A stretch of 64,000 nt of DNA from assembly GCA_037389465.1 (NCBI GenBank), contig JAZARR010000130.1, positions 186,001 through 250,000 of the forward strand, given 5' to 3'. The notes under the pieces were generated by a model that saw only the letters and a list, made by a program, of their open reading frames with translations, was not told where the DNA came from and searched no databases. Shown in pieces: positions 26,192-37,009 of the stretch. This stretch comes from Baylisascaris procyonis (lineage: Eukaryota > Nematoda > Chromadorea > Rhabditida > Ascarididae). Both the position numbers and the translations under genes were made by a program. Each line of letters begins with the position of its first letter. The stretch's first letter is position 1.

Positions 26192-29100
26192 TCTATGCAC
26201 TTCTTACCGTTTAATGATGAGCATCACCAAGTGCACTCCATCGGTTACTTATTATGGTGCATTCGAACCTTTATTTCACTCTGTTTTTGTTTGTTTTTTT
26301 AATATTGGTGCGGATGGCATGCTAATTTGCAAGAGCGCTTACTGTATTTAACTGTTGCTGGCGTGCTTTCCCAGTTATTTGCAATTACGAACTGCAATGT
26401 GAAATATTGTAATTATTTTTATTCTTTTCGTTTATCATTCCTCGATGTATATATATTCGGTGGCCGATCATTAGAGTGACTGTTTCGTGTCATTAGTGAT
26501 TTTGCAGTACAATTTTGGCATAATTTTACCTCAAAACAGCATTTTCACTGCAGAATAAAAGCGAGAAGAAAGTTCGACCTTTTATATACTGTTGAGAATA
26601 TTTCTTGCATTGTTTTCTTTATGACTTGGAGGGCGAGGGGAAGGGGAGGAAGAGCTTTAACAATTCGAAAAGGTGAGCCATATGAATTAAGTACTCGTTT
26701 TATCCGTGTTTTTGCATCCCAATTTTTTCTAAACGACTTTTGATGGTTTCCTCAGCCCCCTCCCCTCCCCCTACCGAGAAAACACTTCCTATTTTTCCGT
26801 GGCATCTCAAGAATACTTGTACAATCTTACCCAGCTTGCAAAACTCGGTTGTTCTTATTCCTCACAGCAGATTTCTGCATTTCTTCATCAGGTTTCTCTT
26901 TAAAATATTTTGGCTTTGCCTTGCTCCTCTAATCTTCAGAATTTGACCTCTATTTTATTCTCATTTCCTACAAGCTCCATTCATCTCGCTCACATTCCAT
27001 TTCAACAATCTTCGCCCTGCTAGTCTTAAAAATTTCAGCTCATATTGTCCGCCTCCAGAAACTGCACTCTTCTACTGACCTCTGACACCTTCGTCTCTCT
27101 CCATTTCCTCTATGTTTAATATCTTCGGTTCACCTTGTTCATTGAATTCAAACTTAGTTTTTCAACAGTTTCATTCGCTTCTCAAAAATGAAACTTACTT
27201 GACCATTATATCGCAGTTTTCAGCTCACATTTTTCTCTCGTCTTATTCAAATAAGCTCTCTGCTTTGAAAAGCTTTGACTTAGTTACGTTTACGTAAGAA
27301 GCTTTTGGCTGTCTTTGCGAAATACGAAAGCGTTGGAAGGGTGGGGGTGGGGTTGGGGAGAGTTGACTGAAAGTAGCGATGATTGGCGGTCCTAGGTAAC
27401 TGTCAGAGAGGGGAACCAGAAGGTCCTTCAAAGGCGTATCAACATTTACTCAAGAATTGTTCCCCGCCGGCAAAAATTTTACCCCTTATCTGTTATCATT
27501 GAACAGCACAGGCATAAAAGTTAAGGATCTATAAAGTTTGCCCACCCTAGAGCCTGAGGTAAGTCGAACGAACTGTTCAGCGGGTTTTGAGCGTTATCTC
27601 AACATAATGAGGCAAGAAGACGGCCGTGCGTAACAGCCCTGCTTAAAATAAACTTGGAACAGAGAATGGCAGCGAGATGTCATGTGACGTATGCTGAAAT
27701 CGAAGATCACACTTATTTGCATGATGAAGGGCGACACAAATTTAGGGCTGTAATGGACAGCCAGCAAAGAGCTGCCAATGTTCAGTTTAGCTCCTTGTTC
27801 GCGGTCTTGTTATCGCTTCATCCGTTGAAATTTGCACCGTCGTCGTGAGCTGTTCAATGATCGTTCATCATGCGGCTGCTTGAATTTTTATGCGCTTGAA
27901 AATTTGTGAATATTTATATTGCTTAATATTTAACATTAGCCCTTTATATGAGTGCACGCATGCCAACTCGTTTTTAAGTCCTTGCATGGGGCAGCTCATC
28001 ACTTTCTTCTTGACGTTATTAATAAGACCTCATAGGCTTCTCTATAACTCTTGTGCTCGTTCATTATGAGTCTTTTTTCAGGTTTGGAATTTGTTGCAAT
28101 CTCTATTATCGTCTTGCACCCTTCTTTCCTCACGCATCATCGTAATTGAAATCGGCACTTCATTCATCCGATATCTCTCATGAATCCTCAACCCTCAGCC
28201 TCATCGTCTTCAGTAGCGATTTTATAGAGAAAATTGAAGTCGGTTGGAATGTGAGCACCTTCAAGGCAGTCTCATCCCTTAAACGCATCATTCACTTATG
28301 CAGATTCTTTTGATTTCCACTCAAACCTCTTAATCACTTCAATTTGATGGGTTTTCTTCCCACAGCATCTGAATTGCTAATCTATTTCTTTTCATATTCC
28401 CTAAACATGACTGTGATGGAATTATTCGTATCTCACGATTTCCTTTCCAGTTATCATTCTTTGGTTGTGGTTGTGTCCTCAGATACGGTTTCCTTTCCTC
28501 ATGCAGTTTCGTATTGCTGAGGACATTAAATAGTTTTCTGAGAGTAATGTGTGTTGTGTTGTTGAAAGCTTTTATGATTGCTGCAAACAGTGTGACATTC
28601 GCTTCGTTTACATTGTTTTACAATATGTTGTGGTAGAATTTATTTCACTAAATTTTGTATAAATTTCTGAGGGTGAATTTATTTCACTCGTTTACAGATT
28701 TACAAGGAATAGAGTCTGTTTATTTGCAGATTTGCTTCATTTTTATGCATATTAAAATGTGCCCATCGAAGCGTTACTCATTGTTTTTTTTTCGCCATTA
28801 ATTGACGCAATTTTCCGTAGGATGTGCAAATATTAGTTGTTCGCGACAGGCTTATTGCTATCTTTTGATAGTTGATGAACAGCTCTTTGAGAAATGGATA
28901 TTCGCGGGGAATATTATTTGGTATTTGAATACTCGAGCATTCCTTAATGGGGATATTATCCCCCTCCCCTGTTAACTGCCCCACGGATGTCCTTCTCCGT
29001 TGTTATGCCTTCAGGGACGTTGATTGCAGCGATGTTGAACCGTTACCTTTGTAAGCTCGGCCTGTTTAAGCGTATCTACCAACTATTCTTGGAAGACTCT

Positions 29101-29892
29101 CTACAGACTTATCGCGACATTAAATCGACCCGCTATATTTTCTAGACTGAGTTTTCTACGGTCTTTGAAGAACTACGGGTGTCTTTCCAAGCAAGATCTT
29201 CAGATAAATAAATTGCACATGAAATTGGATAATACCGTTTCCTCTTCATTCTATTGAAATTTTGAGTTGAGGTTAAAGAGGACAGCTTTTTATTTGATCA
29301 TAAAATGACGCTATTGGCAAAGAGAAAAGCGACGAATTTTGGTTGGTAGAACAAATAAATAATGGAGTTATAAAAGGGCGACCAACTTTGAAGTCACTTC
29401 GGCATGAAAAGCACATCCCACTTGGTATGCCTTGTGGGGGACTGCTCGAACCAGACATCGTTTCACTGGCGGGGCGAAGAATGTTTCCAAAAATATCAGC
29501 TGTCACATCTTTCATTTAATTGACAACAGGAAGTGAAGTGAAATTTCAGTGCTTCACATCTGCGATTTTCATTATACTTTTAGTAATGTTGATCGCCGCA
29601 ATCCCCTTCCTTCACCTTTCCCAAAGAAAGGTTTTCAGCGACATACGGTAATAACAGTAATGCCTTATAACAGTAATACTCATGTGCCCCATACGCAAAC
29701 AACAGTGCAAATAAAAGAGAACTAATCAAAAGTGTTGTATGGTCGGCTGTGAATACCTAGCAGTAAAAATCATCAAGTCTTTAGTAATGGGGGTAATGGA
29801 GGCAGCAAGTTTTGGTACAAAGAATTCCAGTCGTGTCATCACGGTCTAAAAATAAACGTCACATTGATTCTCCCATCCTTCACTCTCCTCCC

Positions 29893-29946
29893 CCAGGTAG
29901 AAATAGGTGGCCTGAGGAGGGCCTCAGGCCACCTATTTCTACCTGG
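29893..29946. repeat. Perfect 25-bp inverted repeat with 4-base loop
   Basis: The left arm starts CCAGGTAGAAATAGG at 29893 and its exact reverse complement ends CTATTTCTACCTGG at 29946; the loop is AGGG. All 25 pairs match. It is isolated from any recognised gene or element. Confidence 0.95.
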
Positions 29947-30906
29947 ATCCTCCCTGCACAATGCTCTTTTGCACTTCAACAAATTATTTTCAGATTCAAC
30001 CAGAGTAATAATTATTTTTGTATTGCGTTTTCAAATTTCAAATATTGCATCACAATAAATCTCGCACCAGTCACACCGCTCCGATGAAAAAATTTTGCAA
30101 GCGTGCCGTTTTTCGACTTCCTACGCTTTACTGAGAAATCATGTTCCGATGGAAAGATGGCAATCGATAAGTGGCGGGAACATACCAAAATTCAATCTGG
30201 ACCGAGTGTGATTCACAAATATCGATCGGTTTCTGTCTAAAGTTATTCGATAAAACCGAATTTCGGTTGCAACCGACTTTCAAAAGTGTTGACCGAAAGC
30301 ATTCGGGGAAAACCAAAATTTGGGATGAAGTTCCAGCTACCCAGCGGGTTAGTTCGATGGCTTCACCTCACTAATTGGAGATGCGGCAGTGCTATCGCTG
30401 CAATCATTTTTTTAATGTGAAATATTTTCGCATTATCGCGCCTATTAAGATAGTATAAAAATCAGCAGTATAAAAATCAGCTCAAAGAGAAATATAAACT
30501 GATGTTTTGAGCTTAGTATAGAAATTTCTGATCTTCGATCTTCTATCTAGAGAAATGCACGTTCGATATGGCTGATGCTAAAACACTGCAATTTGCATTC
30601 GTTGATTTTTTATTACGGTTTTTGTTTGCAAATAGCGAGAGTATTAATTTTTTTGCCCCCTTCTCTCTTCCATTAAAAAAGAAATTTTGGCCATTCACAT
30701 GCTTATCGATGAATTTGTTCACCAACGTTCATATTATCATCCCATCTGGCCTCATATATTTCCCCTTATTTGTGCACATAGATTCATTTCACTGACGTTC
30801 GTCGCTAATTCAACCAATATCTGTACTCATCTAAGTACGTGGATGTAAACGAAGGGAACGGAACAAATAGATGTTTGCATATGAATGGGATGCTTAATGA
30901 AGTAGG

Positions 30907-31171
30907 TGTCGCGTAAAGTCGAAAGTCATAATAAAATTCCAGCGAAATAACTGAGAAGATTTCGCTGGAGATTTGATGGGAATGGAAACATAGAATCGCC
31001 ACATTGCTGTGAGAAGATTCTATGTTTCCTCTTCTTGTTGTCCTTCCACACAACTGTATTTAAATCATCATCTCTTGCCTTTTTCTGGGTCTCTCCCTCT
31101 TCCTTAGTGCGAAGCTACCCCCTGCGTACCCCTCGCTGCCGCCGCACTTTATTTTGCCGCATTTTGCGACA
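30907..31171 (+). repeat. 5' LTR of the BEL/Pao element
   Basis: 265 bp, TGTCGCG...GCGACA, with an AATAAA near its start (about 30929). It contains two stem-loops: a 10-bp stem (30939-30948 with 30959-30968) and a 14-bp stem (30984-30997 with 31016-31029). The 3' copy matches apart from about five substitutions, one of which falls in the second stem. Confidence 0.95.
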
Positions 31172-31175
31172 AAAG

Positions 31176-31193
31176 TGGCGACCACGGCAGGAC
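31176..31193 (+). other. Primer-binding site of the BEL/Pao element
   Basis: TGGCGACCACGGCAGGAC lies four bases after the 5' LTR. Its complement resembles the CGTGGTCG-CCA acceptor end of an arginine tRNA. The assignment rests on memory of tRNA-Arg 3' ends, not a search. Confidence 0.7.
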
Positions 31194-31298
31194 CGACGGA
31201 TTTATTTCCTCCGGATCCTGCAAATTTTCGGATTTCTGCGCACTACTTTCTGCTACTGATTCACAACTTGCGGTTCTGCTGAATATATTTGTTGCACA

Positions 31299-32560
31299 AT
31301 GGCCCGTCGAATGAAAGCCGGGCTCGAGCCCATGATCCAAGAGCTAAAATCGATCGTCGGACGGATCCCACCAACTGAGGAGGACATCGATATGTCCCAG
31401 GGAAGTTCTTTTCAAATTACCGCTTTTATAAAACGTAGAGATTGCCTGCGCCATTGCCACTGTAACGCGCCTCATTTCGCAAATTGAAAGCAAGCACGAA
31501 AAGTGGCTTGAATTTTTGGACACTCTAAGTGATCCGCGAGCGACAGAAGCAGAGACTAAGGCGTACGAAGATTACGTCACCTCGCCAAATAGCTTTCTCT
31601 ATCTGTGCGAGCAAGCCAAAACCATTGCTGATCAACTAAACGCTAGAATCTCCAACATCACTGACGTTCTGAAAACTTTGCAGTCTTCGGCTTCGTCACC
31701 CACCGCGCTATTGACGCAAGTGTCCTCGAACTTACAAGCAATTTCTGCTCCTTCGCCTTCGGAACCACAAATAAGCAGCCACGTTGCTTTGCCTCAGATC
31801 CAACTCAGAAAATTTTCTGGAAATCCTAAAGAGTGGACTGGATTCTGGGAAACATTTAATTCTGCTGTCGTCCACTTGCCAAAAGTGCAGCGCTTAAATT
31901 ACCTGCTTTCGCTACTTGAAGGCCCAGCAGCAACCGTTGCTCAGGGCTACACTATAACGGAAAGCAGCTTTGATTTGGTGGTAACTGCGCTAAAATCAAA
32001 TTACGGAAATCCAGCCGTAACAACAGCCAGCTTACACACCGAGTTGCAAAATCTGCCCAGCGACAATGGGTCACAACTCGTGCCAACTGTACAGGCAGTC
32101 GAAAGAATACTAAGGCAGCTTGAGCAAGCAGGCGAAAATCTTGACTCACCTTTGCTGGCATTTACAATTGAGCAGAAACTTTCGCAGCGAATAAGAAGAC
32201 GGATCAGCGAATGTAAGGCTCTAGACCCAGAATGGAATTTAGGAAAATTACGAGCGAAACTTCAAGAATTAATGACAGCCGAGCTGTTATACATACAGTC
32301 CTATCAGCAAGCGCATCAAATAAAAATACGTAGCATGCCGAAAGAGCCGCAAATCAGAACATCTTCGTTTCTCGCTCAGCAAAAACAAGAGAAAAAGCCG
32401 TCAAAGCCATGTGCGTTCTGCGGTGAATCACACTGGAATCGCAACTGCCCTTCGTACAACAAAAAGAATCCAGCGAGCGAATAAACTTCAGTTGTGCACA
32501 AGATGTTTGAAAAGGGGACATGCACTACAAAATTGCAAAGCAACGCAGCACTGCTACTAA
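31299..32560 (+). pseudogene. BEL/Pao gag, frameshifted
   Basis: An N-terminal frame (31299-31487, starting MARRMKAGLEPM) passes, by a frame change near 31430, into a second frame ending at 32484. The second part has a DUF1759-like region (LRKFSGNPKEWTGFWETFN, near 31805) typical of BEL/Pao Gag. A first zinc-knuckle-like motif, CAFCGESHWNRNC, lies near 32410. A second frame change near 32465-32480 is needed to reach the next knuckles (LCTRCLKRGHALQNC near 32495), and a TAA at 32558-32560 interrupts the third. After that stop the same frame runs into the pol frame, so gag and pol probably formed one polyprotein originally. Capsid function would be lost unless the breaks are sequencing errors. 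Confidence 0.8.
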
Positions 32561-32659
32561 TGCCGAAACTCTAATCACAACTCACTCCTATGCATAGAGA
32601 GATGCAAATCGCAGGAAAAAGGGAAGAGTGGTAAAGATCAGCCCACTTCATCTGAAGAA

Positions 32660-35600
32660 GTGATTGCTGCAAATATGGCAGCTGGAAATAAAGCACTGCT
32701 GTTCTGTAAAGAGGTAATGGTCTCCAACCCCCATAAAGCAAACTGTCGAACAAATGCTCTAATGTTTTTTGACTCGGGCAGTCAAAAGTCGTACATAACA
32801 GCGCGCTTAGCGAATCGGCTGCGGCTGAGCACAACACCGCAAAAGCTGAGCATAAACACTTTTGGTGATAGTGCGCCGCAAATTATTCAGTCAAATCGAA
32901 CTGTTATTTCCGTTCAACTTCAGAACGGTACCCGCAAAACTGTCAGAGTAAGCACAATTAAGCGAATTACTAGCAACCTAGAAGTTGTCGGTGATAACAT
33001 TGAAGCGAACTTTGGTGATCTGAAGCCATCAGAGCTGCAGCGAAAAATTCGTTCTCCAGACATTCTGATCGGTCGTGACTATTTCAGTGACTTTATTCCA
33101 CTTGCGGGAATCAAACGCCTAGGAAACGGCTACGAATTAATTTCCACTAAAGTTGGCTACATTTTTTCGTCCATACAGGCCGAAAAGAATGAAGTAGCCC
33201 AGGCGGTGGTATGTATTGATGAACAAATGCCAGAAGACGCTCACGAAGAAATGGAATTTGCAAACGAGCATCCTTCCGACCAAATCGAGCAGATGTCCAA
33301 CTACTGGAATTTGGAGCTACTTGGTATTCGAGATTCACCAACCGAGCACGAAGACCAACAGGCAATGGATATGTTTAAGGAAACGGTGAAGAGAATCGAT
33401 GGTCGCTATTTAGTGAGCCTCCCATTCAGAGACTCTGTTCCACATATTCCACTGAATTTTGGCCTAGCATTTGGTCGATTACTTTCAACTTGGAAGCGCC
33501 TACAGAACGATCGCGAGCTTCTCGAAAAATATGACGCAATCTTCTCTCAGCAGAAGGACTGTGGAATCATCGAAGAAGTACCTAGAGAGGAACTAAAACC
33601 CGCTTCCAATGTTATCCACTATCTGCCACATCAAGCAGTAATTAACCCCCATAAGACGACTACAAAGATTCGTGTAGTTTTCGACGGTTCTTCCAAATCG
33701 AGAGGTACTAAAAGCATTAACGAAGCAATTATGAGAGGACCAGTTTTACTCCGGAATTCAGGTGGTGTACTGCTTCGATTCCGGTCAATGCCTAGCGCTA
33801 TCATAGGAGATTTAGAGAAGGCGTTTCTACAAGTGGCTCTCAATAAACCAGACCGAGATGCGACTCGCTTTTTATGGCTGTCTGATATCAACTCACCGCC
33901 ATCTCACAGCAACCTAAAGATCTTTCGCTTTGCGAGAGTCCCGTTTGGACTCAACGCAAGTCCCTTCCTCCTCGCAGCAACAATCAAAACGCATCTGGAC
34001 TCGTACGATGACGTAGCCTTAGCTGAAGAAATTTGGAAGAACATTTATGTGGATAATGTGCTGATCAGTGCACGTACGACGGAGGAGGCTCTCGATAAGT
34101 TCGAACGCATAAAGAAACTATTCGAAGACGCACGAATGAACATTCGCGAATTTCTGAGCAACGTTGCGACCTTCAACGAAACAATTCCAGAAAAGGATCG
34201 TTACGGAACAGCTAACACGAAACTACTAGGAGTGCGTTGGGATACTGTAGCAGACTATATTCAGTGGAAAGTAACTCCACCGAAGCAGCCAGTGATGACC
34301 AAACGGCAACTATTGTCCTATATCGCTGCTCAATACGATCCTACCGGACATATCTCTCCACTATTCACTCCATTGAAAGTAATTCTACAAGATCTATGGA
34401 GAAAGAATCAGAAGTGGGACGAGAGATTACCCGAAAATATAACCGAGCAGTTTAATAGCATATGCCGCGAATGGAGTGACCGCAAAATTAAAGTACCGCG
34501 ATTCGTCATAAAGGGCCAAGCTGCACTGCAACTTCATTGTTTCACGGATGCATCGAAGACAGCGTACGCTTCAGCCGTTTACATTCGAACAGAAACGAAC
34601 TCTAAAGTTGAATGTCATCTGCTAATATGCAAGACTCGACTTGCCCCACTCAAAGGATCCACCATTCCGCGTCTCGAACTTATGGGAGTTCTTATTGGAA
34701 CGAGGCTGCTTGAATACACATCACAACAGCTGCAGTTGGAAGACGTCGACAGATATATTTGGACCGACAGTCAGTGTACTTTACAACGAATTCGCTCCAA
34801 TGACGCGCATCAGGAAGATCGATTCGTAGAAAATCGACTGAGAGAAATTCGGAAAACGGATGCCAGATTTGGATACGTTCCTTCAGATTCCAATCCGGCC
34901 GATATTCCTACGAGGGGTAGTGACATCAGCGATCTGATCAATAACAAATTATGGTGGCATGGACCACATTGGCTTCTCCATTCTAGTGACCACTGGCCAC
35001 AATTGGTAACTAACACTGCTGGCTCAAAAGACGATGCCAGCCCAGAAGACTTGGTGACAGAAATAACAACGGCAGCAACAGCAATTTCCACGACTGTTAT
35101 CGGAGACATATCCGGTAAACCGGTCAAAAAACGAAAGCACCTCCTACCCTTTTACCTACTGCCCTGCCTCCTTATCTCGGGGCTACTAACTTCAGTCGTC
35201 GGGAGCGCCGCAACCAGCGGAACTCAGGGTATACACCTATCAATTACAAAAATTCAGAACTGTACAGTAGAACGGTTCACCCATCTTACGACGACAAGAA
35301 TAAGCGTTTTCGAAAGAAAACCGAAACTAGTGGAAGCTATTAGCTGTTTCCAGATCACTCATCAGATCTGCACCCGAGCGTTTTTCCGATTCAGTATGCA
35401 CGAGACCACTGAAGAACCAGTTATATCGGCCGTCACAGCTGAAGCATGTGAAGAGATGAGGAGTACCAAACGCTTTGGCGGGCTTCAACTCGAAAAGATT
35501 GGTGCGAAAAGGTGGAAGAGCTCTCAACCGTCAGCCGCTTCTTATACCATCTTCGGCGAAAGGTGTACTGCTACTGTGAATTACGAGTTGGATGAAGGCT

Positions 35601-35875
35601 ACGTGTTGACTGCTGATGATATGCATATCGATTCTTGTCTGGCAGACTCACGGCTTGCAATGCGTCCACTGGAAAGTGCATGGCTGAAGGTCGAATTATC
35701 CTATGGGATAGAAAAATGCTCGTTGAACAGTGTGCGTGGCATCGAGTGGGCACATATCTTGCGCAGGTCACAGAGAAGAGGATCGTCGTTGACAAACTTC
35801 AAGCTTCATTCATTCCACTCGACGTATTTGATGAAAGCTGGACACAAGCGGAACATTGTCAACTTCAGTCGTTAG
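32660..35875 (+). CDS. BEL/Pao pol (protease, RT, RNase H) fused in frame to start of env-like region
   Basis: One open frame of 1071 codons. The ATG at 32660 is only the first methionine after the stop at 32560; the true polyprotein start was in gag. Domains: aspartic protease with FDSGSQKSYI (residues 37-46); reverse transcriptase with VVFDGSSKSRGTKS, GDLEKAFLQV (first catalytic Asp at residue 384) and active-site YVDN (463-466), a variant of YVDD; RNase H with CFTDASKTAYASAVY near 628 and the NPADIPTRG linker typical of Pao. No integrase H2C2 or DDE motif follows. From about residue 827 a strongly hydrophobic segment (FYLLPCLLISGLLTSVVG) begins the env-like portion, which leaves frame before 35875. 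The reading frame is far longer than chance allows. Confidence 0.9.
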   Translation: MIAANMAAGNKALLFCKEVMVSNPHKANCRTNALMFFDSGSQKSYITARLANRLRLSTTPQKLSINTFGDSAPQIIQSNRTVISVQLQNGTRKTVRVSTIKRITSNLEVVGDNIEANFGDLKPSELQRKIRSPDILIGRDYFSDFIPLAGIKRLGNGYELISTKVGYIFSSIQAEKNEVAQAVVCIDEQMPEDAHEEMEFANEHPSDQIEQMSNYWNLELLGIRDSPTEHEDQQAMDMFKETVKRIDGRYLVSLPFRDSVPHIPLNFGLAFGRLLSTWKRLQNDRELLEKYDAIFSQQKDCGIIEEVPREELKPASNVIHYLPHQAVINPHKTTTKIRVVFDGSSKSRGTKSINEAIMRGPVLLRNSGGVLLRFRSMPSAIIGDLEKAFLQVALNKPDRDATRFLWLSDINSPPSHSNLKIFRFARVPFGLNASPFLLAATIKTHLDSYDDVALAEEIWKNIYVDNVLISARTTEEALDKFERIKKLFEDARMNIREFLSNVATFNETIPEKDRYGTANTKLLGVRWDTVADYIQWKVTPPKQPVMTKRQLLSYIAAQYDPTGHISPLFTPLKVILQDLWRKNQKWDERLPENITEQFNSICREWSDRKIKVPRFVIKGQAALQLHCFTDASKTAYASAVYIRTETNSKVECHLLICKTRLAPLKGSTIPRLELMGVLIGTRLLEYTSQQLQLEDVDRYIWTDSQCTLQRIRSNDAHQEDRFVENRLREIRKTDARFGYVPSDSNPADIPTRGSDISDLINNKLWWHGPHWLLHSSDHWPQLVTNTAGSKDDASPEDLVTEITTAATAISTTVIGDISGKPVKKRKHLLPFYLLPCLLISGLLTSVVGSAATSGTQGIHLSITKIQNCTVERFTHLTTTRISVFERKPKLVEAISCFQITHQICTRAFFRFSMHETTEEPVISAVTAEACEEMRSTKRFGGLQLEKIGAKRWKSSQPSAASYTIFGERCTATVNYELDEGYVLTADDMHIDSCLADSRLAMRPLESAWLKVELSYGIEKCSLNSVRGIEWAHILRRSQRRGSSLTNFKLHSFHSTYLMKAGHKRNIVNFSR

Positions 35876-36749
35876 CATCCATGCAAAATGGCATTCTCAT
35901 CACGCTCGATGACTGGAAGCAGCAAGATGTCATCGATTGGTACCGAAAGGCAAGAGTTCACGCACCCAATATATCTTCTGTTGAACTCGGATCAAGATTC
36001 GATCGAGAGAACCGAAATTTCAATACGCCTCTGATAAGTGGCTACACCAGTTCAAACTGCACATGAACAAGTATGCCGAAACACAATGTCAAACGAGAAA
36101 CAATTTCCTCATCATTCGAAGCATCAGTCGAAGTGACCCATCAATGGCAGCTAAACTTTTGCTTCACAGGGATGACGTGTCGGCAGTACGAGAAGGCGAC
36201 AAACTAATTGTGTTTCCTCATAATGGATTCATTGAAAGCAGCGACGAAGAAGCCCACGGTAGGCGAATTGAGAACGACCTCGTGTTCTGTTCCAGCACCC
36301 TTCAAGATACATCAATACAGCAAGCTCAAGCGCAGATCGATCTGCTCAAATCACGAAGTGCTCGTTGGGGCTTAAGAGCAAAACCGTCAATGTTCTCGAA
36401 TAGCAGCACGGCGCTCTCGGACTTCGGGAGCGAAATTGAAACGCTTGCAGAAGAAGCCAACAACAATATTCAACGCATCTTTGATGCTTTCCACTACTGG
36501 GAAGTTTTACTCATCGTTATTGCAGTCATCGCAGTATCTGTAATAATTACTTTTGCAGCGATCAAATGTATGGCCGTAGTGAAGAAACTTCGCAAGAAAG
36601 GCGAGACACCCCATCCGACAGTTATTTTCATCAAGAAGAACATCGAGGAACCGACAACGACAGAAAACCTTCAGCAACACGTTGATCGGATGCGTTTCGA
36701 ACCAGTCGTCGTCGGGCGTAAGGATCGTCGACTCGGGAGTGTCGCGTAA
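35125..36749 (+). pseudogene. Env-like glycoprotein region of the BEL/Pao element, broken
   Basis: The region begins with a signal-like hydrophobic segment (about 35140-35210) and continues with a cysteine-containing ectodomain. It is spread over three frames: the pol frame to 35875, a second frame at 35635-36066, and a third at 36063-36749. A transmembrane helix (VLLIVIAVIAVSVIITFAAI) lies near 36505-36570, followed by a short basic cytoplasmic tail that stops at the 3' LTR. Position after pol, the hydrophobic N-terminus, cysteines, and the C-terminal membrane anchor are those of envelope genes carried by some nematode BEL/Pao elements. The viral family of origin cannot be told by eye. At least two frame changes (35640-35870 and near 36060) break it. 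Confidence 0.7.
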
Positions 36750-37004
36750 AGTCGAAAGTCATAATAAAATTCCAGCGAAATAACTGAGAAGATTTCGCTG
36801 GAGATTTGATGGGAATGGAAACGTAGAATCGCCACATTGCTGTGAGAAGATTCTATGTTTCCTCTTCTTGTTGTCATTCCACACAACTGTATTTAAATCG
36901 TCATCTCTTGCCTTTGTCTGGGTCTCTCTCTCTTCCTTAGTGCGAAGCTACCCCCTGCGTACCCCTCGCTGCCGCCGCACTTTATTTTGCCGCATTTTGC
37001 GACA
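36740..37004 (+). repeat. 3' LTR of the BEL/Pao element
   Basis: 265 bp, same ends as the 5' copy, followed directly by GTAGG. It overlaps the last codons of the env-like frame. The purine tract before it is weak (CTCGGGAG). Confidence 0.95.
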
Positions 37005-37009
37005 GTAGG

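Larger units (their letters stand above)
22015..30901. other. Intergenic, no recognisable gene
   Basis: About 8.9 kb without a family-like gene. Contents: low-complexity CT and G-rich tracts, a possible interspersed-repeat remnant (23836-24050), a perfect hairpin (29893-29946), and two neighbouring exon-like open stretches on the + strand (28987-29145 and about 29306-29520) that match nothing I recognise. Confidence 0.45.
30902..37009 (+). mobile_element. BEL/Pao LTR retrotransposon with env-like region, lacking integrase
   Basis: The element spans 30907-37004 (6,098 bp) between 265-bp LTRs that differ at about five positions. Each LTR begins TGTCGCG and ends GCGACA, and the element is flanked by the 5-bp duplication GTAGG (30902-30906 and 37005-37009). 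Inside are a tRNA-like primer-binding site, a broken gag, an intact protease-RT-RNase H frame of BEL/Pao type, and a broken env-like region ending in a transmembrane segment. The integrase core normally found after RNase H is absent: RNase H runs within about 80 codons into the hydrophobic start of the env-like part, in one frame. The roughly 2% LTR divergence suggests a fairly recent insertion. It could have moved only with integrase supplied by another copy, unless the deletion happened after insertion. Confidence 0.92.

Noticed and set aside
29893..29946. The perfect hairpin as a microRNA precursor
   Set aside because: The stem has no bulges and the loop is four bases, unlike normal pre-miRNAs; reported as an inverted repeat instead.
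34046..34057. YVDN in place of YVDD as evidence that the BEL/Pao RT is dead
   Set aside because: I recall YVDN as a natural variant in nematode BEL/Pao elements, so it is not taken as an inactivating change.
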